Of a DNA stretch of 64,000 nt, positions 31,990 to 43,557 are shown piece by piece. Numbering within the stretch: position 1 is the first letter of the stretch; each line of letters begins with the position of its first letter. The stretch is taken from contig JAWHQI010000272.1 of NCBI GenBank assembly GCA_033032865.1, forward strand, positions 3,780,358-3,844,357, written 5' to 3'. The notes under the pieces were generated by a model. It was given only the letters and a program-made list of their open reading frames with translations. It did not search any database and was not told the origin of the DNA. This DNA comes from Dactylorhiza incarnata. Its lineage: Eukaryota; Streptophyta; Magnoliopsida; Asparagales; Orchidaceae. The position numbers and the translations under genes are program-made.

Positions 31990-33290
31990 TGTTGGATCTT
32001 ATGGCACACTTAGAGGGGGGTGAATAAGGGGTTTACAAAGTTTAATTAAATTTGAGAAATTTTTCGAGATAATTGCAAAAAGGAAACTTTCTGTTTCTAT
32101 TGATACCGCCGAGGTTAGTGTTAACGACAGGCGTTAGCTCTCCAGAAAATAAAAGTCCTCAAAAAATATAACAAAGAAACTTTTCTTAGAAATGCTTGAA
32201 TGAAATAAAATTCTTGAAATTCTGAGAAGATGAAACATGATTTTATTTCAAAGGAAGAATACAATAATTTGATTTCAATGAAGCTTGAAGTCAAAACATT
32301 AACAAAAAAACACTTTTTGTTCCTTCATCGGTCCTTCTCCCAAGGACTGGCTGGCTATAACCTATCTTACCCTAGATATGGCCTTTAGCCTCCCCCTAAA
32401 TCTACCCTAGACCTGGTCGCCACACACAAGGCGGCGAATTTCCTCCTAAACCACAAAAGGCTTGGTTGCCACACACAAGGAGGGGAATTCACTATCGTTA
32501 CAAAAGAAAATGGAAGAATATAAAATAAATTCAGAAATTAAAACTCCCTATATTGAAGAGCTCCGATGGAGATGATGAAGAATCGCCATGAACATCATTA
32601 GAGTTGAAGGGCACGTCCTTCTTACAGTTTGATAGTTTGGAAATTTCCTTCTCACTCATGATCTTCAAAGATGGTGTTGGGAGTGCTCTGGAACTCAAGG
32701 ATTGAGGCTCTCACATAAGGTTGGAGTTGTGGCTTAAAAACTTCATATGTAGAACAAAGAGATCCTTCCTTTTTATAGGCTCTAGAAACAACTACCAGCG
32801 CTAGCGCTACCGCCAGCATTAGCGTTCGAGCACACCTGTGGCCAATGTCGTGGAGGTCGTGGCTAATCATGGTCGTGGAGTTGTGGCTTAAACTCCCTAT
32901 AATAGATAATGAGTTTGAAATTTGAAAAAAGTTGATGTTTGAAGTTACGTTCAAGAGATGGTTCTACAAAATTATGCAAGCATGATTTGAAATATCAAGA
33001 AAAAATATGCATTACAATGTAAAGTAATTTGCATTTCAAGTTAAAATTAACATTGTAAAGGTTATGCAATGCTATCTATTGCATTTACTTATGTTTGTCG
33101 AGAATTGTGAAGATATGCGTTAGTGTCCAATTCTTGTGAGTGGAAGTTTTATATGAGACAATGATGTGTACAAAAGGGTGTTTTGATATATTATACATGT
33201 GTATAAATCAAACCACATGAAAGCATGTAAAGTAAGAACACACCATTAAATATACATAAATAAGTTTATTTCCACAAGTTTCAATGCTCG
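31990..33290 (-). mobile_element. LTR D2, related to D1
   Basis: It starts on the plus strand with TGTTGGATC, the LTR 3' end in minus orientation, then gcacacttagagggggg-tgaataag as in D1. It shares ggtcgccacacacaaggcggcgaatt-like blocks (32415-32500) and a minus TATA-like box (CCTATAAAAAGG near 32768-32779). A short cluster of CTAGCG/GGTAGCGC-type motifs lies just upstream (32797-32826). No coding region adjoins it. The right end is not recognisable and probably is cut by the foldback that begins near 33291. Insertion is within a 178-bp repeat unit. Confidence 0.65.
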
Positions 33291-33860
33291 TCGAGATCTA
33301 CAACTTTCATGTTGAACACTTTTCATGAAAATGCACGTATAGCCATATTTCAAAAAAGCACGTATATACTTATATACACATTAAGTGTATATACATTAAT
33401 CTGTATATGGGTTTGCTGTAAATACGAGTTAAGTGTATATTCCCTATATACGCGCCTTTTTGAAATACACCTTGTACGTGCATTTTTATGAGAAGTGTTC
33501 AACATGAAAGTTGTAGATCTCGTTGATATCTACAACTTTCATGTTGAACACTTTTCCTAAAAATGCACGCACGAGGCGTATTTTGGGCCTGAGAAAAATC
33601 TGGGCGGAACAGTTGCGTATTCGCAAAAATCTGGGCGAATACGCAATTGTTCCACCCAGATTTTTCTCGGGCCCAAAATACGCCTCGTGCGTGCATTTTT
33701 AGGAATAGTGTTCAACATGAAAGTTGTAGATATCAACGAGATCTACAACTTTCATGTTGAACAATTCTCATAAAAATGCACGTATAAGCTGTATTTCAAA
33801 AAGACGTGTATATACTTATATACGCGTTAAGTGTATATACATTAATCCGTATATATATAT
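33291..33860. repeat. Nested large palindrome / foldback structure
   Basis: The phrase gatctacaactttcatgttgaaca and its complement occur alternately five or more times (near 33294, 33500, 33528, 33714, 33740). The core is a long palindrome centred near 33634, with arms containing gcacgaggcgtattttggg and its complement. The outer arms pair with small mismatches from about 33430 to 33835. A further arm copy lies at 33291-33410. It ends in a (TA)n run at about 33853-33875. No coding potential. It may be a foldback or MITE-type element; no terminal duplication was identified. Confidence 0.75.
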
Positions 33861-33918
33861 ATATATATATATATAAAGAGAAGTGGTGTAATTTTGCTAG
33901 CACAAGACTTTGCAAAAA

Positions 33919-33978
33919 GAGAATTACTCGCGGGACTCTTCGAAAACGTCCGCCTAAGGTTAAGTTTTAAGCGTATCA
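33919..33978 (+). mobile_element. Element C 5' LTR remnant
   Basis: Only the last 60 bp remain (gaattactcgcgggactcttcg to AGCGTATCA), matching the end of the 3' LTR with an internal gap in the final part. Some 2.2 kb of LTR is missing; the break lies beside the (TA)n run and foldback. Confidence 0.85.
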
Positions 33979-33984
33979 AGTTTT

Positions 33985-34002
33985 TGGCGCCGTTGCCGGG
34001 GA
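33985..34002 (+). other. PBS of element C, tRNA-Asp type
   Basis: TGGCGCCGTTGCCGGGGA, 6 bases after the LTR. Confidence 0.92.
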
Positions 34003-34360
34003 CTTGTGTCATTATTTTGAAATCCGAAACGCTATTAATTTTATCTTATATTTCAACTCTTTTTCTAATATATATTTCTCTTATCCTACAAAACAAAAAA
34101 TTTAAGAAAAAAAAATCTCTATTTAAGAAAAAGGAAAAATCTAAAATCTCTAAAATATATATATATATATATATCTATAGCGATATTTTCTACTTACTAA
34201 AAGAAAATCAAAAAAATATTTTCCCCCTCTTTCTTTCTTTCCTTCTTTTTTTTCTTTGTAAAAATATTTCCAAAACAAAAACATCGAAAAAAAACAATCT
34301 ATAAAAAGAAAAACAAGAAAACTCTTTCTTCCAAAAAAAAAATTAATTAAAGAATAGTGT

Positions 34361-35989
34361 ATGACCCGAGGAGAATCTTCGGATAATCCGACTTTACCTT
34401 TTGATCCCGAAATCGAGCGCACGTTTCACGAGCGCCGCCGATCTCGTAATCAAAATCTACAAATAGCTCCCGAAGAATCCATCGGCGATATACATATAGG
34501 CGTGATGGGCGATCCTAATCTAAATGCGGCCCCACAGCGGACCATGGCCTATTATGCTAGGCCAAATTTAGAGGATACAGCATTGAGCGTCACCCGCCCC
34601 GCGGTAGCTAATAATAATTTCGAAATCAAATCCAGTATAATCCAAATGGTACAACAGTCGATTCAGTTCGACGGTTTGCCAGATGAGGACCCAAATCAAC
34701 ACCTTTCAAATTTTTTAGAAATTTGCGACACCTTCAAGATTAATGGCGTCAGCGATGACGCCATTCGCTTGCGCTTATTTCCCTTTTCCCTGCGGACAAA
34801 GGCTAAATCGTGGTTGACTTCTCTTCCGAGAGGGTCCATAACCACGTGGGCCGAATTGACGGAAAATTTTCTAACTAAATATTTTCTTCCGTCAAAAACC
34901 GCTAAATTACGCACGGATATAGCCTCCTTCATTCAATTCGATTCCGAGTCTCTCTACTAGACTTGGGAGCGGTTTAAGGAATGCCTGCGTAGGTGTCCTC
35001 ATCACGCGCTACCAACTTGGCTACAGGTACAAACGTTCTATAACGGCTTGAATTTCTCAACGAGACAGATGATCGACGCAGCCGCCGGGGGAACGTTAAA
35101 CAACAAAACCCCGGAGGCCGCTCAAACTCTGATCGAAAAAATGGACATGAACACATACCAGTGGAACGTGCCAAGGTCGCGTCCTAAATCGGCTGGGATT
35201 TTTGAAGTGGATGCCACTACTCACTTAGCCTCGCAGGTAGAGCGGCTAAGTAAGCAAGTGGCGGAGATGACTGCTTCCTCCTCCACTCCCGCTTGGGCTA
35301 ATAATCCTAATAATAATAATAATAATAATAATTTTAATAATCCTAATCCTAATAATAATAATAATAATTTTAATAATCTTAATAATAATAATAATCTTAA
35401 TAATAATATTAATAATAACAATAATTTAAGCGAGGAATCGGTGGATTACGTAGGCAATCACGTGCGGGCGCCCTTCAACCCATATAGTAATAACTATAAC
35501 CCGGGTTGGAGGAGCCGCCCGAACTTCTCCTGGAGTAACCCTAATAATGCGCAACGCCCTCCACCTGCGATCCTGCAAGGATTTCCGCATGGATATCCCC
35601 AAGGATTTCAGCAGGGTTTTGCGCCTCCCCCTCCAAAACCTTCTCCGCTCGAGGAGATTTTTGCAAAATACATGGCTTCCAACGACGCAAATATCCAGAA
35701 TATAATCGGATCGCTAAAAAATTTAGAAATGCAGGTTGGACAGCTTGCAAAAATGGTCTTTGAGCGGCCACTTGGAGCACTACCAGGGAACTCGGAGCAG
35801 AACCCGCGTGAAAATGCCCACGCCATTACCTTACGCAGCGGCAAGGAGGTCGACTCCCCATTGCGGGTTGAGCATCAGGTAACTGTTTCGCCTCTGACCC
35901 CTGCACCCTCGTCTTTTATTTTAGTAGATACGGAAAAAATATTAGCGCCGGGCGTCTCGAGCGCAAATTCCGTACCCCGCAAAATTTAA
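34361..35989 (+). pseudogene. gag: gag of element C
   Basis: ATG at 34361 (MTRGESSDNPTLPFDPEIER) opens a frame homologous to B gag: MGDPNLNAAPQRTMAYYARP, NNFEIKSSIIQMVQQ, TFKINGVSDDAIRLRLFPF, SLPRGSITTW, AKLRTDIASF. A TAG at 34958 replaces a conserved codon; the same frame continues with WERFKECLRRCPHH, MNTYQWNVPRS and a long Asn-rich tract (about 35294-35424, from AAT repeats). It then has NFSWSNPNNAQRPP and the AITLRSGKEV motif, and ends at 35989 because of a small insertion where gag should run on into protease. The Asn tract is a simple-repeat expansion relative to B. Confidence 0.87.
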
Positions 35990-35999
35990 TAAAGAGAAG

Positions 36000-36845
36000 G
36001 AGGACGAACATTACAAAAAGTTTTTGCAAATATTTAAACAAATTCAAATTAACGTCCCCTTCTGCGAGGCACTCTCTCAGATGCCGAAATACGCGATATA
36101 CCTTAAGGAGCTCCTTTCTAATAAAAAGAAGCTCGAGGGTATTTCGCGTGTTTCAGTAAATGCGGAATGCTCGGCGGTCCTACTTAATAAATTGCCGCCT
36201 AAACTAAACGATCCGGGAAGGTTTTCCATCCCGTGCCTATTCGGCAATTTAATAATAAAGTACGCCCTAGCGGACCTGGGAGCGAGCATCAATTTGATGC
36301 CCTTCTCCCTCTTTAAAAAACTAGATTTGGGAGTTCCCACCCCAACAAAAATGAGCATCCAACTCGCGGATCGCTCGATAAAATATCCTATCGGGGTAGT
36401 GGAGGACGTTCTGGTCAAGGTTGACAAGTTTATCTTTCCGGTAGACTTCTTCATCCTCGACATCGAGGAGGACGCCGAGGTACCAATTATCCTCGGTCGC
36501 CCTTTCCTCGCGACCTCCCGCGCATTAATTGATGTGAGTAACGGTCGCCACCTCCTTCGGGTTAGGGACGACAAAGTTACCCTTCATATTAATCCTTCGA
36601 TGCGAAACTCTTTATCGAACGACGATTCCTGCTTTCACTTAGAATCCGCATTCAAGGATGAGTGTTCTTCGCTTGCAGAATTACTCGCTTTAACATTAAA
36701 CGATTCGGATCTGGCAAACCTCGCCCCTTTGGACGAATTACCGCCAGATTCGCCTTTCGAGACTTTTAATTCTAAAAGTTTAAAAATTACAACTTCTTAC
36801 AAAGAACCCCGGTCTTGGAGCTTAAGCCACTCCCCGACCATTTAA
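36000..36845 (+). pseudogene. Element C aspartic protease
   Basis: After the frameshift at about 35986 the open frame includes FLQIFKQIQINVPFCEALSQMP (start of the protease region), LNDPGRFSIPCLFG, the catalytic LADLGASINLMP (Asp of the D-L/T-G-A/S motif, about residue 84 of the 36024 frame) and the flap/helix motif IILGRPFLATSRALID. It matures the gag-pol polyprotein. The frame ends at 36845 through another frameshift before the RT. B carries only the first part of this region. Confidence 0.85.
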
Positions 36846-38011
36846 AATACGTTTTTCTCGCCGCGGACTTAAAACTCCCGGTTATTATTTCGTCTTCTTT
36901 AACCGATTCGGAAACCTCCGAATTAGTTAAAGTTTTGTCTACGCATCGTCATGCAATAGCATGGAAAATTTGAGATATTAGGGGGATAAATCTCTCTTTT
37001 TGCACGCATAAAATTTTTTTAGAAGATAATTCCTGCAAAACCATCCAGCCTCAACGACGACTTAACCCGAATATGCGGGATGTCGTTAAGGATGAAGTAA
37101 TAAAACTCCTAGATGCGTGGATTATCTACCCTATATCCGACAGCACGTGGGTTAGTCCCATTCATGTCGTGCCTAAAAAGGGCGGTCTAACGGTAGTGGC
37201 AAATCAACATAACGAATTAATTCCAACCCGTACTGTTACGGGTTGGAGGGTGTGCATCGATTATCGAAAATTAAATGATGCCACCCGCAAAGACCACTTT
37301 CCGTTACCGTTTATCGATCAAATTTTGGAGCGACTATCGGGTCATTCTTATTATTGTTTTCTCGACGGTCTATCGGGATTTTTACAAATTCCAATCTCCC
37401 CCGAAGATCAGGAGAAAACAACCTTTACGTGCCCCTTCGGTACCTTCGCGTACCGAAGGATGCCATTCGGCCTCTGCAACGCGCCAGCTACATTTCAACG
37501 ATGTATGCTAGCGATATTTGGAGAGCTCGTAGAGGATATTATGGAAGTCTTTATGGATGACTTCTCGGTTTTTGGGAACTCCTTCCAAAACTGCCTCCAA
37601 AATTTAGATCGAGTCCTCCAACGATGCGAAGACTCGAACCTGGTTTTAAACTGGGAAAAGTGTAATTTCATGGTTCGAGAAGGCTTAGTTCTCGGCCACA
37701 AAATTTCTGAAAGAGGGATGGAGGTCGACAAGGCCAAGGTCGAAATAATTGAAAAACTCCCCGCGCCCTCAAATATAAAATCAATTCGTAGTTTTCTTGG
37801 CCACGCGGGTTTCTATAGGCGGTTTATTCAAAAATTTTCCAATATAACAAAACCGCTAACCCACCTCCTGGAGAAAGAATCTCCATTCATTTTTGATAGC
37901 GCGTGCGTAGAGGCATTCAATGCCATAAAAATAAACTTATCCATTCTCCCATTCTGGTGGCGGCCGATTGGACCCTTCCGTTTGAGATTATGTGCGACGC
38001 GAGCGATATAG
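36846..38011 (+). pseudogene. pol: Element C reverse transcriptase
   Basis: The frame resumes after 36846 with KPLPDHLKYVFL-like linker (with stops), then runs open from about 37073. RT motifs in order: WVSPIHVVPKKGG, NELIPTRTVTGWRVCIDYRK (48-67), HFPLPFIDQILERL, YCFLDGLSGF, FGTFAYRRMPFGLCNAPATF (123-142) and the catalytic FMDD (160-163). It continues through LGHKISERG to SFLGHAGFYRRFIQ. The first catalytic Asp sits in FLDG. A frameshift near 37930 separates RT from RNase H. This RT is nearly whole and the best lineage marker for the element. Confidence 0.9.
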
Positions 38012-39725
38012 CGGTAGGGGCCGTATTAGGCCAACGCGTAAATAAATATTTTCATCCTATCTACTATGCGTCCTGCACGCTCACGGCCGCACAGGCTAAT
38101 TACACGACAACGGAAAAGGAAATCCTTGCCGTCGTCTTCGCCATAGGTAAGTTTAGGCCCTACGTCACGCTTTCTAAAATTATAATATTTACCGACCACT
38201 CCGCACTTAAATATTTATTAGAAAAAATGGACGCTAAGCCCCGCCTTCTTCGATGGATCCTCCTATTACAAGAATTCAATTTAGAGATCCGGGATAAGAA
38301 GGGGGCTGAAAATTTAGCGGCCGACCACCTTTCTCGTTTAGAACACCCAATCGCGGAAGCGCTCTTCGAACCGGAAATCGATGATCGATTTCCCGAGGAG
38401 CGTCTTTTAGCATTAAATAATTTAAAAACTTCTCCCTCGCCTTGGTTCGCAAACTACGCCAACTATTTAGTTGCGCGGGTGCTCCCGAAAGACTTTTCAA
38501 AACAGCAAAAGAAGAAATTCTTTTCTGATTTGAAAAATTACTTTTGGGAGGACCCTTTCTTATTTCGCGTCTGCGCAGACCAAGTCGTGCGGAGATGCGT
38601 TTCGAGCGAGGAGGGTACGCAAATTTTGCGGCACTGCCACGAGGGGCCGGCCGGGGGGCATTATCAAGCCAACCGGACCGCGCAGAAGGCGCTGGAGGCA
38701 GGCTTTTATTGGCCCGCTCTCTTCAAAGACGCTCACACTTTTGTGAGCGCATGCGATAGCTGTCAACGGTCGGGTAACATCTCTCGTCGCGACGAGATGC
38801 CCCAAAATTTTTACTTAGAATGCGAGATTTTCGATTTATGGGGCATAAATTTCATAGGCCCCCTACCTCCTTCATATACAAATCGCTACATTTTAGTGGC
38901 GGTCGACTACGTATCTAGGTGGGCGGAAGCGCAAGCTCTCCCCACCAATGATGCGAGAGTCGTCGTCAAATTTCTTAAAAAATTATTTTCTCGCTTCGGT
39001 ACGCCCCTTGCGATAGTTAGTGATAGGGGTACGCACTTTTGCAACGCCCAGTTTGCAAAAACATTAACCAAATATGGCGTTACGCATAAGCTCGCCACCG
39101 CCAATCACCCCCAAACGAGCGGCCAAGTGGAGGTAGTAAATCGAGAAATTAAACGCATATTAGAAAAAACCGTTTCAATAAATAAGAAGGATTGGGCGAT
39201 TAAATTAGACGACGCACTGTGGGCATATCGTACGACGTACAAGACCGCAATCGGTTGTACGCCTTATCGATTAGTCTACGGCAAGGCGTGCCATTTGCCC
39301 GTAGAATTAGAGCACCGCGCTTTTTGGGCGTTAAAACTTTTAAATCTCAATCATAATTTAACCACCGAAAACCAGAAATTCCAATTAAATGAACTCGATG
39401 AATGGCGTGCGAACGCCTACGAGAGTAATAAATTTTATAAGGAACGCTCGAAATTTTACCACGATCGAAAAATTAAATTTCCTAAATCATTTGCGTCGGG
39501 CGATCTCGTCCTCCTATATAATTCACGTCTTCGTCTTTTTCCGGGGAAACTAAATCACGTTGGTCCGGCTCCTTTCAAGTGAAAGAGGTTTGGCCATACG
39601 GGACCGTCCTTATCACCCACCCGGAAAAAGGCGACTTAAAAGTTAACGGTCACCGACTAAAACTCTACCACGCGGGGGATCAACTGGGAGGGAAGCTAAA
39701 TTCCATACCCCTCCCCCACCTCTAA
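37903..39725 (+). pseudogene. pol: Element C RNase H and integrase
   Basis: Open frame 37903-39582. RNase H has [42 protein letters not shown] and [12 protein letters not shown]. Integrase zinc domain: [13 protein letters not shown] with [11 protein letters not shown]. The core has the Asp of [11 protein letters not shown], the Asp of VSDRGTHF and the Glu of [12 protein letters not shown]; the C-terminal part has [16 protein letters not shown] and LFPGKL. A one-base deletion near 39553 puts the last 55 or so codons (YGTVLITHPEKGDLKVNGHR, ending LPLPHL at 39725) in another frame. Integrase would insert the cDNA; all three DDE residues are present. Confidence 0.9.
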
Positions 39726-42112
39726 AAGATCGTACCCCGCCAACGCGTCAAGCTACGAGACGGTAAACAAAGCGCTCGTGGGAGGCACCCCCATATTTAT
39801 CCAATTACGCTCTTTTATTGTTCTTATTTACAAAAAAAAATGATGAAATAAATTTTCATTTCAAAAAAAACTTAAAAAACTTAAACAAAAATATAATTAA
39901 TAATAATAATAAATAATAATAATAAATAATTATAATAAAACAAAATGAAAAATATTATTAATAACTATGCATATTTTAAATTATCATTCTTTTTTAAAAA
40001 AAGGAAACATAAAACAAAATAAAATAATGCAAAAACTTTAAAACAAAAATCAAAAAGAATTTTGGGAATTTTAAGATAGGACAATAGGAAGTTTCTCAAA
40101 GTAGGATTACTCGACAGACCCGAGAGGGGATTTTTGTCGATATTTCGAAACGAGAAAACCCCGTTGCTTTTATCTTTTTATTTCTCTTATTTCTTCTTTG
40201 CTTTTTATCTTAAAGCTTTTCATTATTTTACTTTATTTTATCTTTCTTAAAATTTTGATATATTTTAAAACATGCATATTTCAAAATTAAAACCAAAACA
40301 TAAAAAAAAATATAATATAAATAATAAAATAAAAATAAAAATAATGATAAAAATTTATTTTTATCATACCCCAAAAAAACAATATATGATCACATATATA
40401 CTTTTAACTTCTTTTATACGTATTTTATTCGTGTTTGTACATTTCGGAAAACTAAAACAACCAAAAAACAATTTTGTATATATTCGTGTTATGACATAAG
40501 AAAATTATGTTGCAACATCTTTGTCCCTCTTTTCATTTTTCTTTTCTTTTTGTAAAAACAATTTAATATGTAAATAGGAAATGAAATGAAAAAAATCCAA
40601 AAAAATCATTAATTAACTTAGAAAAAAAAAAACAAAATTTTTTTTATATAAATGTTTTATGTTTATGTCTTTTATTTGTATATAAAAATCCTTATTTATA
40701 ATAATAAATCAAAATCCAAAAAAAATGATGAAAAATGTACTAAAAAAAATTTGTTATAACAAAATTCATTTTGTCATAACACCAAAAATGTTTTTCCTTC
40801 TCTCTTTTCTTTTCTTTCCCTTTTTTTTATTAATGTACATATTTTTAACAAAATTAAAAAATCAAAAAAATATATGATGAAAAAAAAAATTTCTTATAAA
40901 AAAATCAAAAATATTTTGTATTTATTTTTACTTTTCTTAATTTTCTTCTTCCTTTTTTTAGTATTTATATATGCATTTTGTTATAAAGAAAATCAAAAAT
41001 CCCAAAAATATCATATCTTAAAAATTTCAAAAAAAAAAATTTATTGGAAAAACTTATCAAAAAAATCCAAAAATAAAATAAAACCCCCACTTAGCTTTTT
41101 GTTATTTCCAAGGCTAGGTTAGTTTTATCTTTAAGCGTTTTTCATTATTTATGATTTGCTAAAACAATTTTATTTATTTCATAGTTTGAAAAATTTAAAT
41201 CGAGGAATTTTGAGTAGTAAAGAAAATCTTGCGATCTTAATTTAATTTGAGAATAGAATTTTTAGCACTACCTCGGGTTTACCCTAAATAGATTCCTTTT
41301 TGTATTATATTGGCAAACCATCTTTAGATTCAATTATTCTAACTCTAAACTTGTGAAACTTTAGGAATGTTTTTAATCTACTAAACTTGCTCTCAAAAAT
41401 CTTTTTTATTAATCTAGAATTTCTCTTGAAACCCCCCTTATAAACACCCCTTAGCTTGGCATATAAATAATAAAAGTAGGAGTTTTAAAAGAAATCCTGT
41501 GTCAATGGGAATAAAGAGATTCCGTAAACACATGCACCCAATATTGTTAAAAGAAATCCCGTGTCAATGGGAATAAAAAATTAATAATTCCGTAAACACG
41601 GGCATTGGGTTAAGTTGAGAAAAGATTTCAATTCTCCCGCGTAAACCAACGCTGGGAATCAAAGCAAAACCACCAAAAAGGTGGGGTGAGAGGATACAAT
41701 CCATCACCCCTAAATCCAAGCACTCTTCTTTTTGCCAAGGCTACCTTTTTACCCTACCCCTTAGCCAATAAAATTGTACCTAGATTTTAATTTAAAAAAG
41801 TTTGGGAGAGCATAATTAGTAGGCTTTATTTATTCTTAAAAACATTCTTAAAAAGGTTAAAGTTTTATATAATTCTATTCTAATTAAAAGGTACCAAAGA
41901 CTGCAATAATCGACGCTATTTAGCTAACTTTAGAAGTCTCGCTAAAAAAATTTTCGCTCTTTTTAAATTACTTTCATAGTTTTGGACTTACCTCTTTAAA
42001 TACCCTAAATTTATTTCGATCTTACTTTTGATTTAATAAAAACTCTAGTAAATTAGAAATTTTATTAAACGTCTTATAGGTATCCCTTACTTTTGCTCTG
42101 GAATAGCAAAAG
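39726..42112 (+). mobile_element. Element C AT-rich 3' non-coding region
   Basis: Very AT-rich, with poly-A/T runs through 41080. No frame resembling an envelope gene was found. The phrase gtcaatgggaataaa with ttccgtaaacac occurs twice (41495-41535 and 41560-41600), an imperfect direct repeat. Short open frames in the A/T runs (for example 40874-41122) are low-complexity and not credible. Confidence 0.75.
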
Positions 42113-42130
42113 CTTAAGTATGGGGGTGTT
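42113..42130 (+). other. PPT of element C
   Basis: CTTAAGTATGGGGGTGTT abuts the LTR start TGATGAATAG; it matches the B PPT apart from single-base changes. Confidence 0.85.
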
Positions 42131-42296
42131 TGATGAATAGTAATTATACGTGTTTTTCTGTATAGTTTTTAGTGTATTTTTGCTTAGAATTATAAATAAT
42201 CTATGTAATTAAATAAATAAATTGTTTGTTTTTGTTATTTTAAACTTTTAACTAAGTTTTATTTTAATTTAATAAACTTTCTGTCTTTTTATTAAG

Positions 42297-42785
42297 ACAC
42301 GCCCTTGGACACGCCCGTGTCCAAGGGCGTGTTCACTAATCCCTAACATTTTCTTATCTCTGTTCTTTTTCCAACTCAAACATCAAGTCACGCCCTCGGT
42401 CACGCCCGTGACCGAGGCCGTGTACTTGGTCACGCCCGTGTTGGATATCCATCCCAGATTCCAGCCACTTGAAGCATTTCATCCAAAAAGTCAAAGTCAC
42501 GGCCGTGACATTTCAGCACGCCCGTGACATTTTCAGACACGCCTGTGACCCTCAATTCCTTCCAGAAGAACAAAGGACACGCCAGGTGTCACGCCCAGTT
42601 CAAGCTCCAGCCAGCCGACCTAGGTCATGCCCGTGACCTAGGCCATGTACGATGGTCACGCCCATGTACTTCCAAAGTCGCCGGTCAAGCCTTCCAGATG
42701 CCTGCCTGGATCCAGCTGTTCTGGCTATTCGCACCCCAAGCCGTGTCACGCCCTCAGACACGCCCGTCTCCGAGGGCGTGTAATT
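42297..42785. repeat. CACGCCCGTG palindrome array in C LTR U3
   Basis: About a dozen CACGCCCGTG(T/A)C, GGGCGTG and CACGGCCGTGAC motifs, with clear inverted pairs such as cacgccctTGG...CCAagggcgtg (42298-42331). It lies immediately upstream of the TATA-like box. Confidence 0.82.
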
Positions 42786-43393
42786 CCAAATTTTTCCTAT
42801 AAATAGCCAGATTCAGCTGAGTCTAAGGGTTCAGAATTTTGAGACCTCTTCTTAAGATTGTGGACCAATTTTTGCTGTTTTCATGTTTTAGCTCTCTTTT
42901 TGCATTTTCTCTCTCTTGTTTTGTAACCTCTTTATGTTGGAAATGAAATAGATTTGCTTCTTTGTAATTCTCTTATCTTTGTTTTGGTTAAAGTGTGTGT
43001 GTGTGTGTTCTCTCTTTTTCTTCTTTCTTTCTCCTTTTTTAGTTTTTGTAATTTTTGTTATTATAATTAGTTGTCCATTTTATTAGAGTGTGTGTGTGTG
43101 TATGAGGCTAATTTTCATGTTTTTAGCTTTTTTGTAATTTTTAGATGGTTTCATAATTTGTGTGTGTGAGTGTATGAGTTTAGGTTAATTTTTCTCTTTT
43201 TTGTATTTTAATTTTTCTTTTTAGTTTTTTAGTGCTTTTGTAGTTTTTATTAAAGTAAGTGTGTGTGTGTGTGTGTGTGTGTGCTAGTATAGATTTTGTT
43301 TTATTTTTAACTTAGATTTCATTTTTAGTAAGGGTGTGTGAGTGTAGGAGAATAGATTTTGCGCCTTTTTTGTAATTCAATAGCTTTTATTTC

Positions 43394-43557
43394 TGTCACG
43401 CATTTATTTCCCGCCTATCCATTTGGATAGGACTTGTCACGCATTTATTTCCCGCCTATCCATTTGGATAGGACTTGTCACACATTTATTTCCCGCCTAT
43501 CCATTTGGATAGGACTCGCTCACGCATTTATTTCCCCTCTACCTATTTGGGTAGGGA
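43394..43557. repeat. 42-bp tandem repeat, four copies
   Basis: Units of gtcacgcatttatttcccgc followed by ctatccatttggataggact. Each unit includes the near-palindrome ctatccatttggatag; the fourth copy is diverged. Confidence 0.88.

Noticed and set aside
34150..34340. Possible gene in the leader of element C
   Set aside because: A/T-rich leader with (TA)n between PBS and gag; open frames there are low-complexity.
35221..35421. Minus-strand Leu-rich frame that looks like a membrane segment
   Set aside because: Antisense of the AAT (Asn) repeat in element C gag.
39726..42112. Possible envelope-like gene downstream of Athila integrase
   Set aside because: Some Athila elements have one, but this region is A/T simple sequence with only short low-complexity frames.
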